NCBI GenBank assembly: GCA_029851415.1
Contig: CM056742.1
Coordinates: 153,641,121-153,705,120, forward strand
Source of the DNA: Eretmocerus hayati
Taxonomy: Eukaryota; Arthropoda; Insecta; Hymenoptera; Aphelinidae
Reading direction: 5' to 3'
Length of the DNA: 64,000 nt
Shown: piece after piece, positions 46,390-57,620 of the stretch
Numbering within the stretch: the stretch's first letter is position 1
How the letters are laid out: every line of letters begins with the position of its first letter
Notes under the pieces: generated by a model
The model's input: the letters and a program-made list of their open reading frames with translations, nothing else
Told to the model about the DNA's origin: nothing
Database searches by the model: none
Program-made: the position numbers and the translations under genes

Positions 46390-47510
46390 ATATAGGGATT
46401 TTAACAGAATAAATTTTGAATTTCCTTGAATTTCGTTGAATTCTATGAAATGAACGCGATTTCATTATTTTCGGTCATTGTATAGTACCTAGGGTGGGTC
46501 GAAAAAGGGCTTTTTTTCCAAAATCGATACGCCCTAGCATGGAAATGTTGTGTTTGCACATATAGATGTGAAAAAAATTTTGCTGCACGCTGAGAAATGA
46601 GATTTTAGGTCCCAGCAAGAGCCATAAAGCTTTTATCAAAATTAACGCAGGTTTAAATGGGAATGTGCCTAATCCGGCACTATTTTCTTCCAACTTTGCT
46701 CGCATTTCTGGCGCATCCAAGCATTTTTCAACGTCCTTTAGATCATTTTAAAGCTTGTTCCAAAACCTACAAAATGTGCTAAAGTACGTCCAATTTTAAC
46801 TGACCAGAGGGAATCTATCTCAATTTTTCCAAAAAGTGATCATTATTAAAAATTTCAAAAATAGGGCGATTCTCCCTTCTAACTTGGCTTGTATTTCTAG
46901 TGCATCTGAACATTTTTGAACGTACTTCAGCTCATTTTCAAGCTTGTTCCAAAACCTACAAAATGAGCTAAAGTACGTCCGATTTCGATTTATCCGAGCC
47001 AATCTATCTCAATTTTTCTAAAAAGTGATTAGTTTTGAAAAATCCGAGAATAAGTGACTTCCCCCTCCCGCCTCACTCCTTTCAAAACTCGAAATGGAAA
47101 AATAGAGATAGATTAGCTCGGGTATGGTCGAAATTGGACGTACTTTAGCTCATTTTGTAGGTTTTGGAACAAGCTTTAAAATGATCTAAAGGACGTTGAA
47201 AAATGCTTGGATGCGCCAGAAACGCGAGCAAAGTTAGGAAAAAAAAAAGTGCCGAATCAGGCACATTCCCATTTAAACCTGCGTTAATTTTGATGGAAGC
47301 TTGATGGCTCTTGCTGGAACCTAAAATCTCATTTCTCAGCGTCGAGCAAAAGTTTTTTCACATCTATCTGTACAAACACAACATTTTCACGCTAGGGCGT
47401 ATCGATTTTCGAAAAAGCTCTTTTTCGGTCCACCCTATTGTACAGAACTCACCAAAATTCAACGAAATTCAAAATGAATTTTTTTCAAAACCCTGGTTAG
47501 AAGTGTCTTT
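46390..47510. mobile_element. Foldback element 6 (TAGGGTGG..GGTCG repeat)
   Basis: The arms 46490-46800 and 47110-47440 are inverted copies: AATCGATACGCCCTAGC with GCTAGGGCGTATCGATT, and AAGCTTGTTCCAAAACCTAC with GTAGGTTTTGGAACAAGCTT. Weaker inverted similarity continues outward (TTGAATTTCGTTGAATT with AATTCAACGAAATTCAA), so the true ends are near 46390 and 47510. A direct duplication of the inner arm at 46915-47040 gives three copies of the CTTGTTCCAAAACCTAC block. No coding domain. Confidence 0.7.
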
Positions 47511-47637
47511 CGTGAAATTGCGTCTTGAAACATTAGATTTAATTTTTTGTTTGCCGAATTCCAGTTGTCACACAAAAAACTCAGAATTGTCAAAAATGTA
47601 GATATATTGTATGTCCTTCATAAGAAACTGCAGGTGA

Positions 47638-47639
<2 letters not shown>

Positions 47640-47668
<29 letters not shown>
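47640..47668. repeat. (CT)n, 3' flank of LINE H
   Basis: GA on the minus strand, immediately after the A tail of LINE H. Confidence 0.95.
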
Positions 47669-47676
<8 letters not shown>

Positions 47677-48425
47677 TTTTTTTTTTTAAGGTGGTTAGAG
47701 GGGCAAAATCTGCCTCAGGATCCCTCGGATCCGTCCCAGACACCGGACTGGTTCAGCTTACGCGGACTACGCATAACCCACGCAGGCCATACCAGGCGGG
47801 ACACGGGTTTGGGTGGGGCCCACCGAGAGGTGGGCCCGGCCGTGTAATATCCCTCTCCCTCGATGTCCGATACCTAGGGCATCGGGCAATCAAGAAGGAG
47901 ATCCACCTGCATCTACCATCTCATCCCGGAACCGCGTGAGCATTACTTCAGGATGAGCGGCATGTCTCGCGCTCGATTGCGAGCGTTCCTCTTCCCCATC
48001 TTCTCTCTTCGGCCACTTGTCGGCATCTTCTATCTTCACTCTTCATTGTTCCCTCTCTTTCTTCTTTCTTCTCTCTTCTTTCTTCTTTCTTCCCTCTTCA
48101 GTGCATCAGATTCCTCCTGGAATCATTTGGGCCTCTTCTGTTTCAATCGGCAGAGTCACTGTAATTCGCCTGCTTCGAGGCGCCTTACTTCCCTCTCTTT
48201 CTCCTCTTTGCGGGTCATCACCAGCTTGATGTATCCGGTGAGTCTATCCCATGTCTCCTGTTGCGGAGTAAGTACGGGACGAGATTCTCAGGTGTTAGTT
48301 GAGCACCCAGCCATTCATCCAGCTCGGCGCGCTCTCTCCGGGTGTTGCTGCACTTGAACAGGGCATGTTCGGCGTCATCCATTTCGTCCCCGCATGACTG
48401 ACATGCTGGGGTCGTCCTCTTCTTG
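47669..48425 (-). mobile_element. LINE H, second copy of the R1-clade element, 5'-truncated
   Basis: Reverse complement of 19945-20684 of LINE F, with an A tail seen as about 20 T's at 47669-47688. The coding remnant (48425-48130) starts RFKKRTTPACQSCGDE and keeps the CCHC finger. It has a one-base deletion after LLRN (F: LLRNQETWDRL; here LLRNRRHGID), so the frame is broken. The 3' UTR is nearly identical to F's. It lies between (TC)n tracts. Confidence 0.93.
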
Positions 48426-48674
<249 letters not shown>

Positions 48675-48809
48675 TTTTTATTGTCTATATAATTATAATG
48701 CACGCACGTGTTCATGTGTCGTGGATAAAAATTGTATACGCATTATAGGTGTTCATTATCCTATCACAAGCTGATATACGTGATATTACGAGTTGAAGAC
48801 TAAATATTA

Positions 48810-49809
48810 TAGACTAGGCGAAATCGGCGCCACCGCTGGAAAAATTATTCCCATTGGATTTTTTTGCGGGATCCCCTCCGGAAGACCCTCCTGAATCCAA
48901 AAATGCATGTGGCCAGTCGAAATTCGAATGCAAAATTGTTTAAACTAAAATTGTTTAAACAAATTGTCTGTATAAACTTTTTCGGTCCCAAAGCAAGTTT
49001 TTAAGGTTATTTGGCCTATTTTAAACAGAAAGTCTCTCTTGTCATTTTTCTCTAAAATCCATTGTTTTTGAGCTATAAGCGTTTCAAAGTTGAAAAAATG
49101 CGAAAATTGCGATTTTCAACGACTGAAAACACTACGAAAATTCAAAAATCTCATGTGGCCAGAGCGGAAAATTGTTCATTGGGATCTCTTAACAATATCC
49201 AATAGCAAAAATTCATGTTTCCGGGCGATAACCCTTTGTTTTTTCAATGTTAACAATGGGTAGTTGCGCACGCTATAGCCATAGAGATGCAGCGGTGGCG
49301 GGCTGCGCGTCGTCTGCTTGCTCGTGCCGATATCCTATGCTATAGCGTGCGCAACTACCTATTGTTAACATGAAAAAACAAAGGGTTATCGCCCGGAAAC
49401 ATGAATTTTTGCTATTGGATATTGTTAAGGAGATCCCAATGAACAATTTTCCGCTCTGGCCACATGAGATTTTTGAATTTTTCGTAGTGTTTTCAGTCGT
49501 TGAAAATCGCAATTTTCGCATTTTTTTCAACTTTGAAACGCTTATAGCTCAAAACAATGGATTTTAGAGAAAAATGACAAGAGAGACTTTCTGTTTAAAA
49601 TAGGCCAAATAACTTTAAAAACTTGCTTTGGGACCGAAAAAAGTTTATACAGACAATTTGTTTAAACAATTTTAGTTTAAACAATTTTGCATTCGAATTT
49701 CGACTGGCCACATGCATTTTTGGATTCAGGAGGGTCTTCCGGAGGGATCCCGCAAAAAAATCCAATGGGAATAATTTTTCCAGCGGTGGCGCCGATTTCG
49801 CCTAGTCTA
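48810..49809. mobile_element. Foldback element 7: near-perfect 1-kb palindrome, TTA duplication
   Basis: The arms 48810-49278 and 49340-49809 are nearly exact complements (469 and 470 bp) around a 61-bp loop. Ends TAGACTAGGCGAAATCGGCG and its complement. TTA flanks both sides (48807-48809 and 49810-49812), the duplication size of Harbinger-type elements, though the termini differ from the GGG type. Noncoding. The near-perfect arms imply very recent origin. Confidence 0.9.
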
Positions 49810-50860
49810 TTAGGTGTATGTACGCCCATCGCTGCACGTGTGTTTTGATGCAAAGGGTCGTCGAACTTCTGAATCATATATGACCGATCGTCAATATCTA
49901 TGACTAATAGGTATATATCGAGCGGTCTCTCCTGCGAGCTCGTCGTGCATGCATCCTTTGTCGCGTTTGTAATTGGAGTGATGCATTTGCGGGTGTTATA
50001 TAAAAGGGTTATATGAGTGAATTTATTGACTTTGCCGCATCATCAGACTTACGCGAGTTTTTTGTTCATATGTTGCTCATTCGAGCATAGTAATACTTTT
50101 GTTGCATCTGCTGTCTCGTCGTCGATAATAGGTACTTGTCTGGACTGAATATTCAAACTTGCCTGAGTAATATAAATTATGATTATAATTTGGTTTTTGA
50201 ATATATAAAAAAAAAAAAAATTGGAAGTCTTGTGAACTCGGGATCATACTAATATTCGTAAATGTCGACTGGAACTGATCACAATACGTTATCTTACGAT
50301 TATGTAATGTAAAGAAAGGGATTTCCATATTCCCGGAAAGACTTATATCTATTGTAAGATAACTGATTGACGACATTTGCGTCGTGCCCTCTGATGTCCT
50401 CGACGCATCTAATTATACAGTCTGTTATCGTTACGGCTCTCAATCAGAGTTGAACACGATGCCGTGTTTTTTTTTTCTTAGATAATTGCCACTCCTTGCT
50501 AAAACAGTCCATTGATTCATCAAGTTTGGATAAGTTGAAGGTCTTGTTTCGTACATGAAACAACTTGTAAGTTGATGAAATTTGATGATGATGGTTTCGA
50601 GTGGTTTACTAGTCGAATACTCGCTGAAGTATCATTTTCAATGCACAATCATTGCTTTGATTCCTGGCAGATTTACTCAAGAAATCAATAGCTGACTATT
50701 TAATTCGTGTCGTTGATAACGGATTTTGAACATTTGATCCTCAAGATTGATGATCGAAATTCATGATACTTTTTTCTGGTAGCTATCAAATAGTGATTTA
50801 ATATTCGTGAAAGAGCAATTATTGTCGCTTCATAGCGCGAAATTAAGCCACGTTCATACC
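49810..50860. other. Unannotated interval
   Basis: No recognised features apart from a poly-A/T tract near 50208-50220. Confidence 0.45.
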
Positions 50861-51409
50861 AACACTGGTCAGGAATAAGGTGAACTGCAGTGCATCGAGA
50901 TTCACTGTCTCACTCGCACTCAAGGTTAGGATACCCTAACCTATGAGTGCGAGTGAGTAGATCTCGATGCACACCTGGTCCAGGGTCGGGTTTCAGCGTT
51001 TACGAATTTACGAATTTACAGATTTACAGATTTACGAATTTACAGATTTAGCAGAGCGCATGCCCAGTGCATTGCAGTCAGCAAGCTTCATTCACACGAT
51101 TGGGCCCACCGGATCGGGCCGCTGATTTGTATACGAATTTAGACAAATTTTGGATTAATTTTTCTTGTGCTCATACATTTTTGATTTGTTGCTTCACTCT
51201 AACATTCCAAACTAGGAAACATTGGACAAATTAATTCGTCTGAATTCGTTTACAAATCAGTGGCCCGATCCGACGGGCCCAATCGTGTGAATGAAGCTTG
51301 TTGGTTGCAACGCACTGGGCCACCACTGGGCATGCGCCTCGCTAAATCTGTAAATTCGTAAATTCGTAAACGCTGAAACCCGACCAGTTCACCTTTCTCC
51401 CGAGTGTTA
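50861..51409. mobile_element. Nested MITEs (outer AACACT.., inner GTCGGGTTTCAGC..)
   Basis: Outer ends AACACTGGTCAGGAATAAGG and complement (51385-51409) enclose a short hairpin (50891-50971: TGCATCGAGAT.. with ..ATCTCGATGCA and AGGTTAGG with CCTAACCT) and an inner palindrome 50985-51384. The inner palindrome begins GTCGGGTTTCAGCGTTTACG and carries TTTACGAA/TTTACAGA subrepeats; its arms are about 180 bp. A GAGTGCGAGTGAG-type box also occurs at about 63200 (inverted). Confidence 0.7.
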
Positions 51410-53676
51410 CGTCAAAATATATGTTAAGAAAATTCCTACCAATCACATACGTGAAAAACAGTAAATGCTGAACTTCGGCTGGTCTAATTGCATCTCTATC
51501 ATCATGTGAATCCTGCGAGATAGTTATCGCAATAAATTCTAATAGAGTATTTCTGCTTACAATAATAACGATTTTTCGGACTTGGATATGGCACTCTGTA
51601 TATACTAGTAGATACGTTGTTATTCATCGAACTTTAGAGAGCAGCGGCTGTTTAAAGAGTATGGTTTCAATCTGTAACAGACTGGTCTCAATTAAGAGTC
51701 TCGAGAGCTTACGGAAAATTTTAGAGAATTTTGTTTCCTTTGATTATGATAGAATATATTCTCGTTTTTGAAACGTTACCACGGGGAATAAATATTTCAT
51801 TATCATTAAATTTGAAAGCATGCAGGGACAGCTACGAATTGAAATGATGATTTTGAATCGAAAGGTTAGTGTATTAACAATACTTTAGAAAACTCATTGA
51901 ACATTTGAATCTGTACACGGAGAACGAAATTAAATTCCCAAATCATCACAGCAACAAAATTTTCGGATAGTAATGGTACGAAATTCGCATTCAATTTCCT
52001 GGCAAACCCCTTGTGATAACTTGAAGATGGATAAAATATTCAAACGCGTGACTGATGATCTAGCCAGAACTGAGTAATGATTTCGAGGGGTGGGAACTCT
52101 AGATCCACCGAAAATTTAAGAAGGTGAGAAGACATCCTGCTTCTCTGGTGGCCGAATAATAGCGAATATGTAATTAGTGGTATCAATAATTCTAATGATA
52201 CCATGCGCACTACCAAATTGTAAATTCTTTTCAATGCGGACTTTTGCTCGGGACTTATGCGCTGAGGAAATTCTCTCAAAAAATCGTCAACATCAAGAAG
52301 ATACACATAACGTAGTCAGGAAATCGTTCCTCTTCGTCTATATGACATACCCAAAGACTAAAAAGCTTTCAGCTGGAGTTTGATTTCTTTGTGTACATGT
52401 TTTATAGAGTACTTCAAGAGTAGGTAGGTATATCCTGTATTTTAAGCGGAAACATCTGGTCTTGCGTATATGTGAGGAAAAAGTGTTAGGTATACAGTGA
52501 TGATCGCCACGCCATGCGTGTAGTTTCCTTCCGGATGTACAAAATATCGTTTGGAACACAGCTGGAAGCCTCCATAACGAAGTAATGTCTATTGAAAGTC
52601 ACAAGTTGAAACAGTCGATCCGAACGCATCCTATTCAAATGGTGTATATTTGAACTCTCGCTGCGAATATCGCTGCACCATGATACACGATGCATTCCAA
52701 AGCACTTGAATGGTTTAAATTTTTTATGTTGAGTCTGAGACAGGACAAAATTTTCACAAATTCATTCAAGATTATCAAACATTTTCAAAATTACTATTGC
52801 CTCCATTTTAGACTAATGAATTTGTAGGAATTATCTAGTAAACATTTTTCCTTAGTTCTGATTCAACTTAGGTTAAATCAATTTTTGAAAACTATCAGGA
52901 AAATTTTGAGGTCATTGGGTTATAAAAGCATGACTAATGCAGAATCACCCATTTGTCGTGAATATGATCCACGTGTTTTTTATCATAAACTCAATTGAAT
53001 AATTGCGACTTCAAAACATAATTGTCGGTTGAAACGGTCGCTCATGCGATTTGTTTAGTCAACGAAGAACTCGCTGATCTTTGCCCCACGCTTTTCTCAC
53101 TTATGAGAAATCACACGAATACCAAAACATTCCTTGAAGATGTTGGAAGTTCGGAAAAATTTTCATTAGATATAAAAATTTATGGCCATGAAATATGAGA
53201 GGCTGCGAATTGTTACTCATAATCAGCACAAAAAGCAAAATGACTTGAAAGCGGTTCAAATTTTTCGATTCTTTCATTCACCATTGAGCGTGACAATTGT
53301 GAGATCATGCATTTCCTTTAAATGCGCACATGGGAACAATCTGGGTACTGACAGTACCATGCAAAAATTCCTGAACGGCGGTGTGAAATCCTCTCTTGCT
53401 TTTCCGCTCTTCAAAATGCTTTTTGCAAAATTGTTCTACTTTTATCCCTGTCCAAATTACAGCCCATACAGTAAAATTAGTTTTTCTTCGAAATCCTTGA
53501 AATTACATCAGCTATTGTAGAGAAAAATCAAAAACCACAAAAAGTTAGCTTTTTTCTCTCATCTTCAAGATGCTTTTTTCAAAATTTCTCTACGTCAATC
53601 TGGGCTCGAGCAATCGACATTTTTGCAAGAGAGGATTCCATACCATCACCGTTTAGGAATCTGTGCACGGTACTGT
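51410..53676. other. Unannotated interval
   Basis: AT-rich, no recognised gene; ORFs up to 112 codons without domains. Confidence 0.45.
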
Positions 53677-55024
53677 ATAGAGGAGAGTGGGGCAAAATTG
53701 GACGGGGGCAAAATTGGATAAGTGAGATTGCTCGGTCGGAGGCGAGTCTAGGCTTTCGCCGCGTAAACTCTCTCTCAATACCATCACAGACAATGGTTTT
53801 TATCGCGGTTACACCTGCCAAAACGATACTGGGAGTCCACGCTGACATAAGGGTGCTTTTCGAGGGCCTCATGCGGTTTATTTTCCAAATGCAAAAATTC
53901 ATGCTGCTTCTGGATAACTGGACGGGCTTCATCGCCATTCGGGGGTCAAAAACTAGGTCACAAAACGAAGATTTTGAGCCGTCGTGGGCCAAATTCGGTT
54001 CACTTGAGCCCAACCCGTATGAAATAATTACCCCCCTAGAAAACCTAGGAAAACCCGAACCATATCGGTAAAACCCGACTTAGTTTACCTAGGTGAGATT
54101 TGTACACGTTTACCTATCCATAGTTTCGCAATTCCGCGAAAAAAATGCCTGGGGGCATTTTTGGACGAATTGGTGGGGGCGAATTTGGACAATGCTAAAT
54201 CCCATCTAGAATTGGTCGACCGATCGCCTGTTCGTGTTTTTTGAGGATAATTGTGCGTATCGAGGCGAATATGCGTTTGGGCGACTTTTTCGAAACTCGG
54301 AAGGTTGAGGGTGAGTTAGGTGATTGAAAATGGTCGAGAAAATCGAGTTAAGATGTCCAATGGCCGCCTCAGGAGTCAGATCAGAGGTCAGAAGTCGCTC
54401 TCGACGTGTTCGAAGATAGTGCTCGATTTTCGCATTTTCACTGTCGCATTCGCTGATATTGGGTTGATTGTCGCACTCTATCATTAGGATCGTTGACTTA
54501 GGGCAAGTATGGCTACCTCCAATATGAAGAAAAAAAGAAGAAAGTCGACTCTTAGAAGCCACGAGTCGATTGCTGATTGCTGAATACGGTAGTGCACCAA
54601 TGAAGCGCTTATTCCAATAATGCTGAAGAATGACACAAAAATGGCTCGCTTGCCCGGGGGCTATGAGATGATGTAAAAGTCTCGGGCGGGTTTCCCTCTT
54701 GGTTCTGGGTTATTACCACGTGTTTTGATGAGCAAATGCGACTCTAATAGGTAAGGAATAATGCCGTATACCTCAATTTTGGAAGGCCGTCCAAATTTGC
54801 CCCCAAAACTTGTCAAAAGTGTCCCCAAGCTCGGGGCGAATTTGGACAGATTTTTGTTTTTCAACTTCAAGAAAAAGTATGAAAGACATGACCTTGGGGC
54901 CTGAAAATTTTTCTACAATCTAATCAATAGTTGAACTTCAAAGTCCCATAGCGCGCCCAGCTCCAAGTATCGTCAGATAGCCCCACTGCAAAATTCGTCC
55001 AATTTTGCCCCACTCTCCCCTATA
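53677..55024. mobile_element. TIR element with GTGGGGCAAAATTGGAC ends, 1.35 kb
   Basis: Left end TATAGAGGAGAGTGGGGCAA and right TTGCCCCACTCTCCCCTATA are complementary over about 28 bp. Variants of GGGGGCAAAATTGGA recur inside (53704, 54172, 54790, 54825). Opposed ORFs of 144 and 92 codons cover the left part and a 118-codon one the middle; none has a domain I recognise. A related GGATGGGGCAAAGTGAG occurs at about 62037. Superfamily unknown. Confidence 0.7.
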
Positions 55025-56723
55025 TATATCTCATTAAATAACGTATTTGGGTTCAATAAGTGAACAAATTTTAAAGTCGAGGGATAATTACTGATCATGG
55101 TATACACCAAAACTTGAGGTATTGAAACAAAGAGAATGAAGGAGTTTCTCAGAATGTTCCATGCTTGCATTTCTAATCCATCGTTCTCTGAATTTTTTTT
55201 CTTTCTTCTGAGCTTTCCTTGAATGAAGTATGAATTAATTAAACGTTCACACAATAGAATTTCGAGCTACTTCATCCTTCCTCTACTCACCTGAATATCA
55301 GGAAGTGTTTTCATTTTTTGAACAAAGATGTACGAGTAAGTTGCGGTAACACATCAAAGTCGGCTTCGTCGCTTCATAAAATCTTTATGATATCATACGC
55401 GCAGCAATTCATGTATTCTCTTTGAAACTTTTTGATGGGAATTCATAACATATTATGATGTCAGAGTATAACCTAGATCGGTAACTGTATTCTGTATAGC
55501 TATAATCAAAATGTAACCAGGGTGTTTCTATGTAAAAATGGCAATTTTGAATATTTTATATGGTTTTGCCTTACTCAAACCACTCTTAGCATCAAGATTT
55601 AAGATACTTGGTTTTGGAAATAGGTCTGAAAACAAGGAATGATTGTTCTCTTCTTTTGGATCACAAATTGGCCACATCGCTAAGACAGACTTTGATAGCA
55701 AATCCTTCCTATTATGCATCAGCGGACTTGCTGAACGTTGTTCAGCAACGAATGAACATTTTTTCTAAATTAAAATTCTGAGCTCTAGGCTGACCTGGAT
55801 GGTGTATAGGGGATGATTGAGATATACCATGATTTCACTGGAGCACTATGGTCACTTTGGGATAGTTGTGATTTTGAGCGGCTGTTTTCTCGATCAGGTC
55901 TATGTCGAACCATTTTTCAATCAGTTACAGTTCATATTCCAGTCTACATTTTCAAAAGCCGATTCGCCGATTTCTGAGCTTTCACCTAGATTGCAAGCTC
56001 GAACCTCATCAGCAAACTCTTATCATACACACCAAATTATCTTGAAAATTATGGAATGGCCACAGTTATTACACAACCATAGTCATCCTCGACTAAAACC
56101 ACGTGTACAAAAACAAATACTCGAATCCATGTACAAATATTTCCGTAGTTTGAAACCTATTTATTACGAAAAAAGTTATCAAAGGGCTCGTGCTGCATGC
56201 ATGCAGTATAGTCCATCAATGTATGTATAATATCAAGTTGTAGTGCGGTAGGTAAATATAGTACGATGGTGATGGGCTATGCTAGCCGGTATTCCATCGC
56301 CACGTCAGTTCTGTCCTGGCCAAGTCGGGGGCGTTTGCGCTCTTCGGCGCCGCCGCCACCACCGCTCGAAACGATTATAGCCCATCGGTGGTGCACATAA
56401 ATATTTTATCAGCCCTCTATGCGACACTCATATGATGTACTTATATATATATACGATTCGAGAAAATTGCCGTATATATTGCGAGACCTGAACTGTCTGT
56501 ACTCGCAGTCGGTGAGCGAGTGCCACGCCGGTGCCTTCGGAACAATTCAATTCGTAAAATAGGCACATAATATTGTAATTAAACTTATTTGGGTGTGATG
56601 TGATTTTGCGATATTATTATGAGTGAGATAATGTTGTTACTGGATGTGTTTAGATTTATGAGGTAGTGATAACATTAGTATATTGCAAAGATCGATGCAT
56701 CGTTTTGTGATTTTTTGTCGGTG
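55025..56723. other. Unannotated interval, possible leader at right
   Basis: A CG-rich stretch (56280-56370) and a TATA-like run (about 56441-56452) precede candidate exon (c). A 137-codon ORF at 55817 has no domain. Confidence 0.35.
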
Positions 56724-56787
56724 ATGATGCAGCTATCGTCAGTGGGCGGTGATGATCTGAACCAGTCTGATAAAACATCATCATCAG
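56724..56787 (+). CDS. Candidate first coding exon (c)
   Basis: ATGATG start, 21 codons plus 1 nt: MMQLSSVGGDDLNQSDKTSS.., then a donor TCAG|GTAGGC. The Ser/Asp-rich, low-complexity start resembles the N-termini of many insect regulatory proteins but is not recognised. It has the same splice phase as exon (b). Confidence 0.4.
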
Positions 56788-57345
56788 GTAGGCGGTACAT
56801 TTGGACTCGAGACTAGAGAAAAAATAATGATAATATTTTGGGGATTTGGGATCTCTGCATCAAGGGATTTTGTTTGGCAATCGGGTAATTTTACTAAAAG
56901 CTCGTCGTCTGTATTATTATATGTGGACGGATAATCTATTTTTAGCTGCGTTTATGTAGAAAATTATAGAGGAGTCGATAAACTATGTAAAGTTGCGTGA
57001 TCAACTTGAGAGCCAACCGATTATAATATTAGGGCTGCGGAGCTCGAGCCGAGCTCGAGCATTTTGTAAACAACGGGCTCTTCAATCGGGAAACTGGCTC
57101 ACCACGTGTGATCGATTACATCGAGCTTTTCGAAGAGCTTTCGTTCAATATACACGGTATCTCAGTTTGTTAAAGCGGTATTTATCTGATGGTTTTTTTG
57201 TTGTCGGGGTATATAATATATACTCACTTGCTTTCATGAGGTAAGCCCCCCCCCCTTGCCATGCATAAAAAATGATGAAGTGTCAGTTGTAAGCTTTCAT
57301 CAGAATTTTAATCGTTAGCTGTATCCGTGAAAAAATGAGGATTAA
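56788..57345. other. Unannotated interval
   Basis: Would be intron if exon (c) is real. An 83-codon ORF at 56993 has no known domain. Confidence 0.4.
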
Positions 57346-57616
57346 CCATTAAATGACACACTCTAAAAACCGATCATAAATGACACACTGGGGTCAAATT
57401 GACCCCGAGTCGAAAATTTGTTAGCTCTCGGATTGCAGTAGATGTATCGCTTCAAAAAATTTTTTGGTAGTAGTTAAAGGATCCTCAAAACCAGGCACTA
57501 CAGTAGTAATCCCTGAACATGGGCCCTAAAAATTTAAAGGAAGGTAGTATGTCAGCGATTTCTACATGTTTGAAAATCGCCTGGGGTCATTTTGAGCCTC
57601 TATGTCATTTAAGGGT
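57346..57616. mobile_element. piggyBac-like MITE, complete
   Basis: Left TTAA (57342-57345) then CCATTAAATGACACACTCTA; right ..TGTCATTTAAGGG then T-TTAA. Internal palindrome GGGGTCAAATTGACCCC at about 57390. Same design as the MITE ending at 384. Noncoding. Confidence 0.7.
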
Positions 57617-57620
57617 TTAA

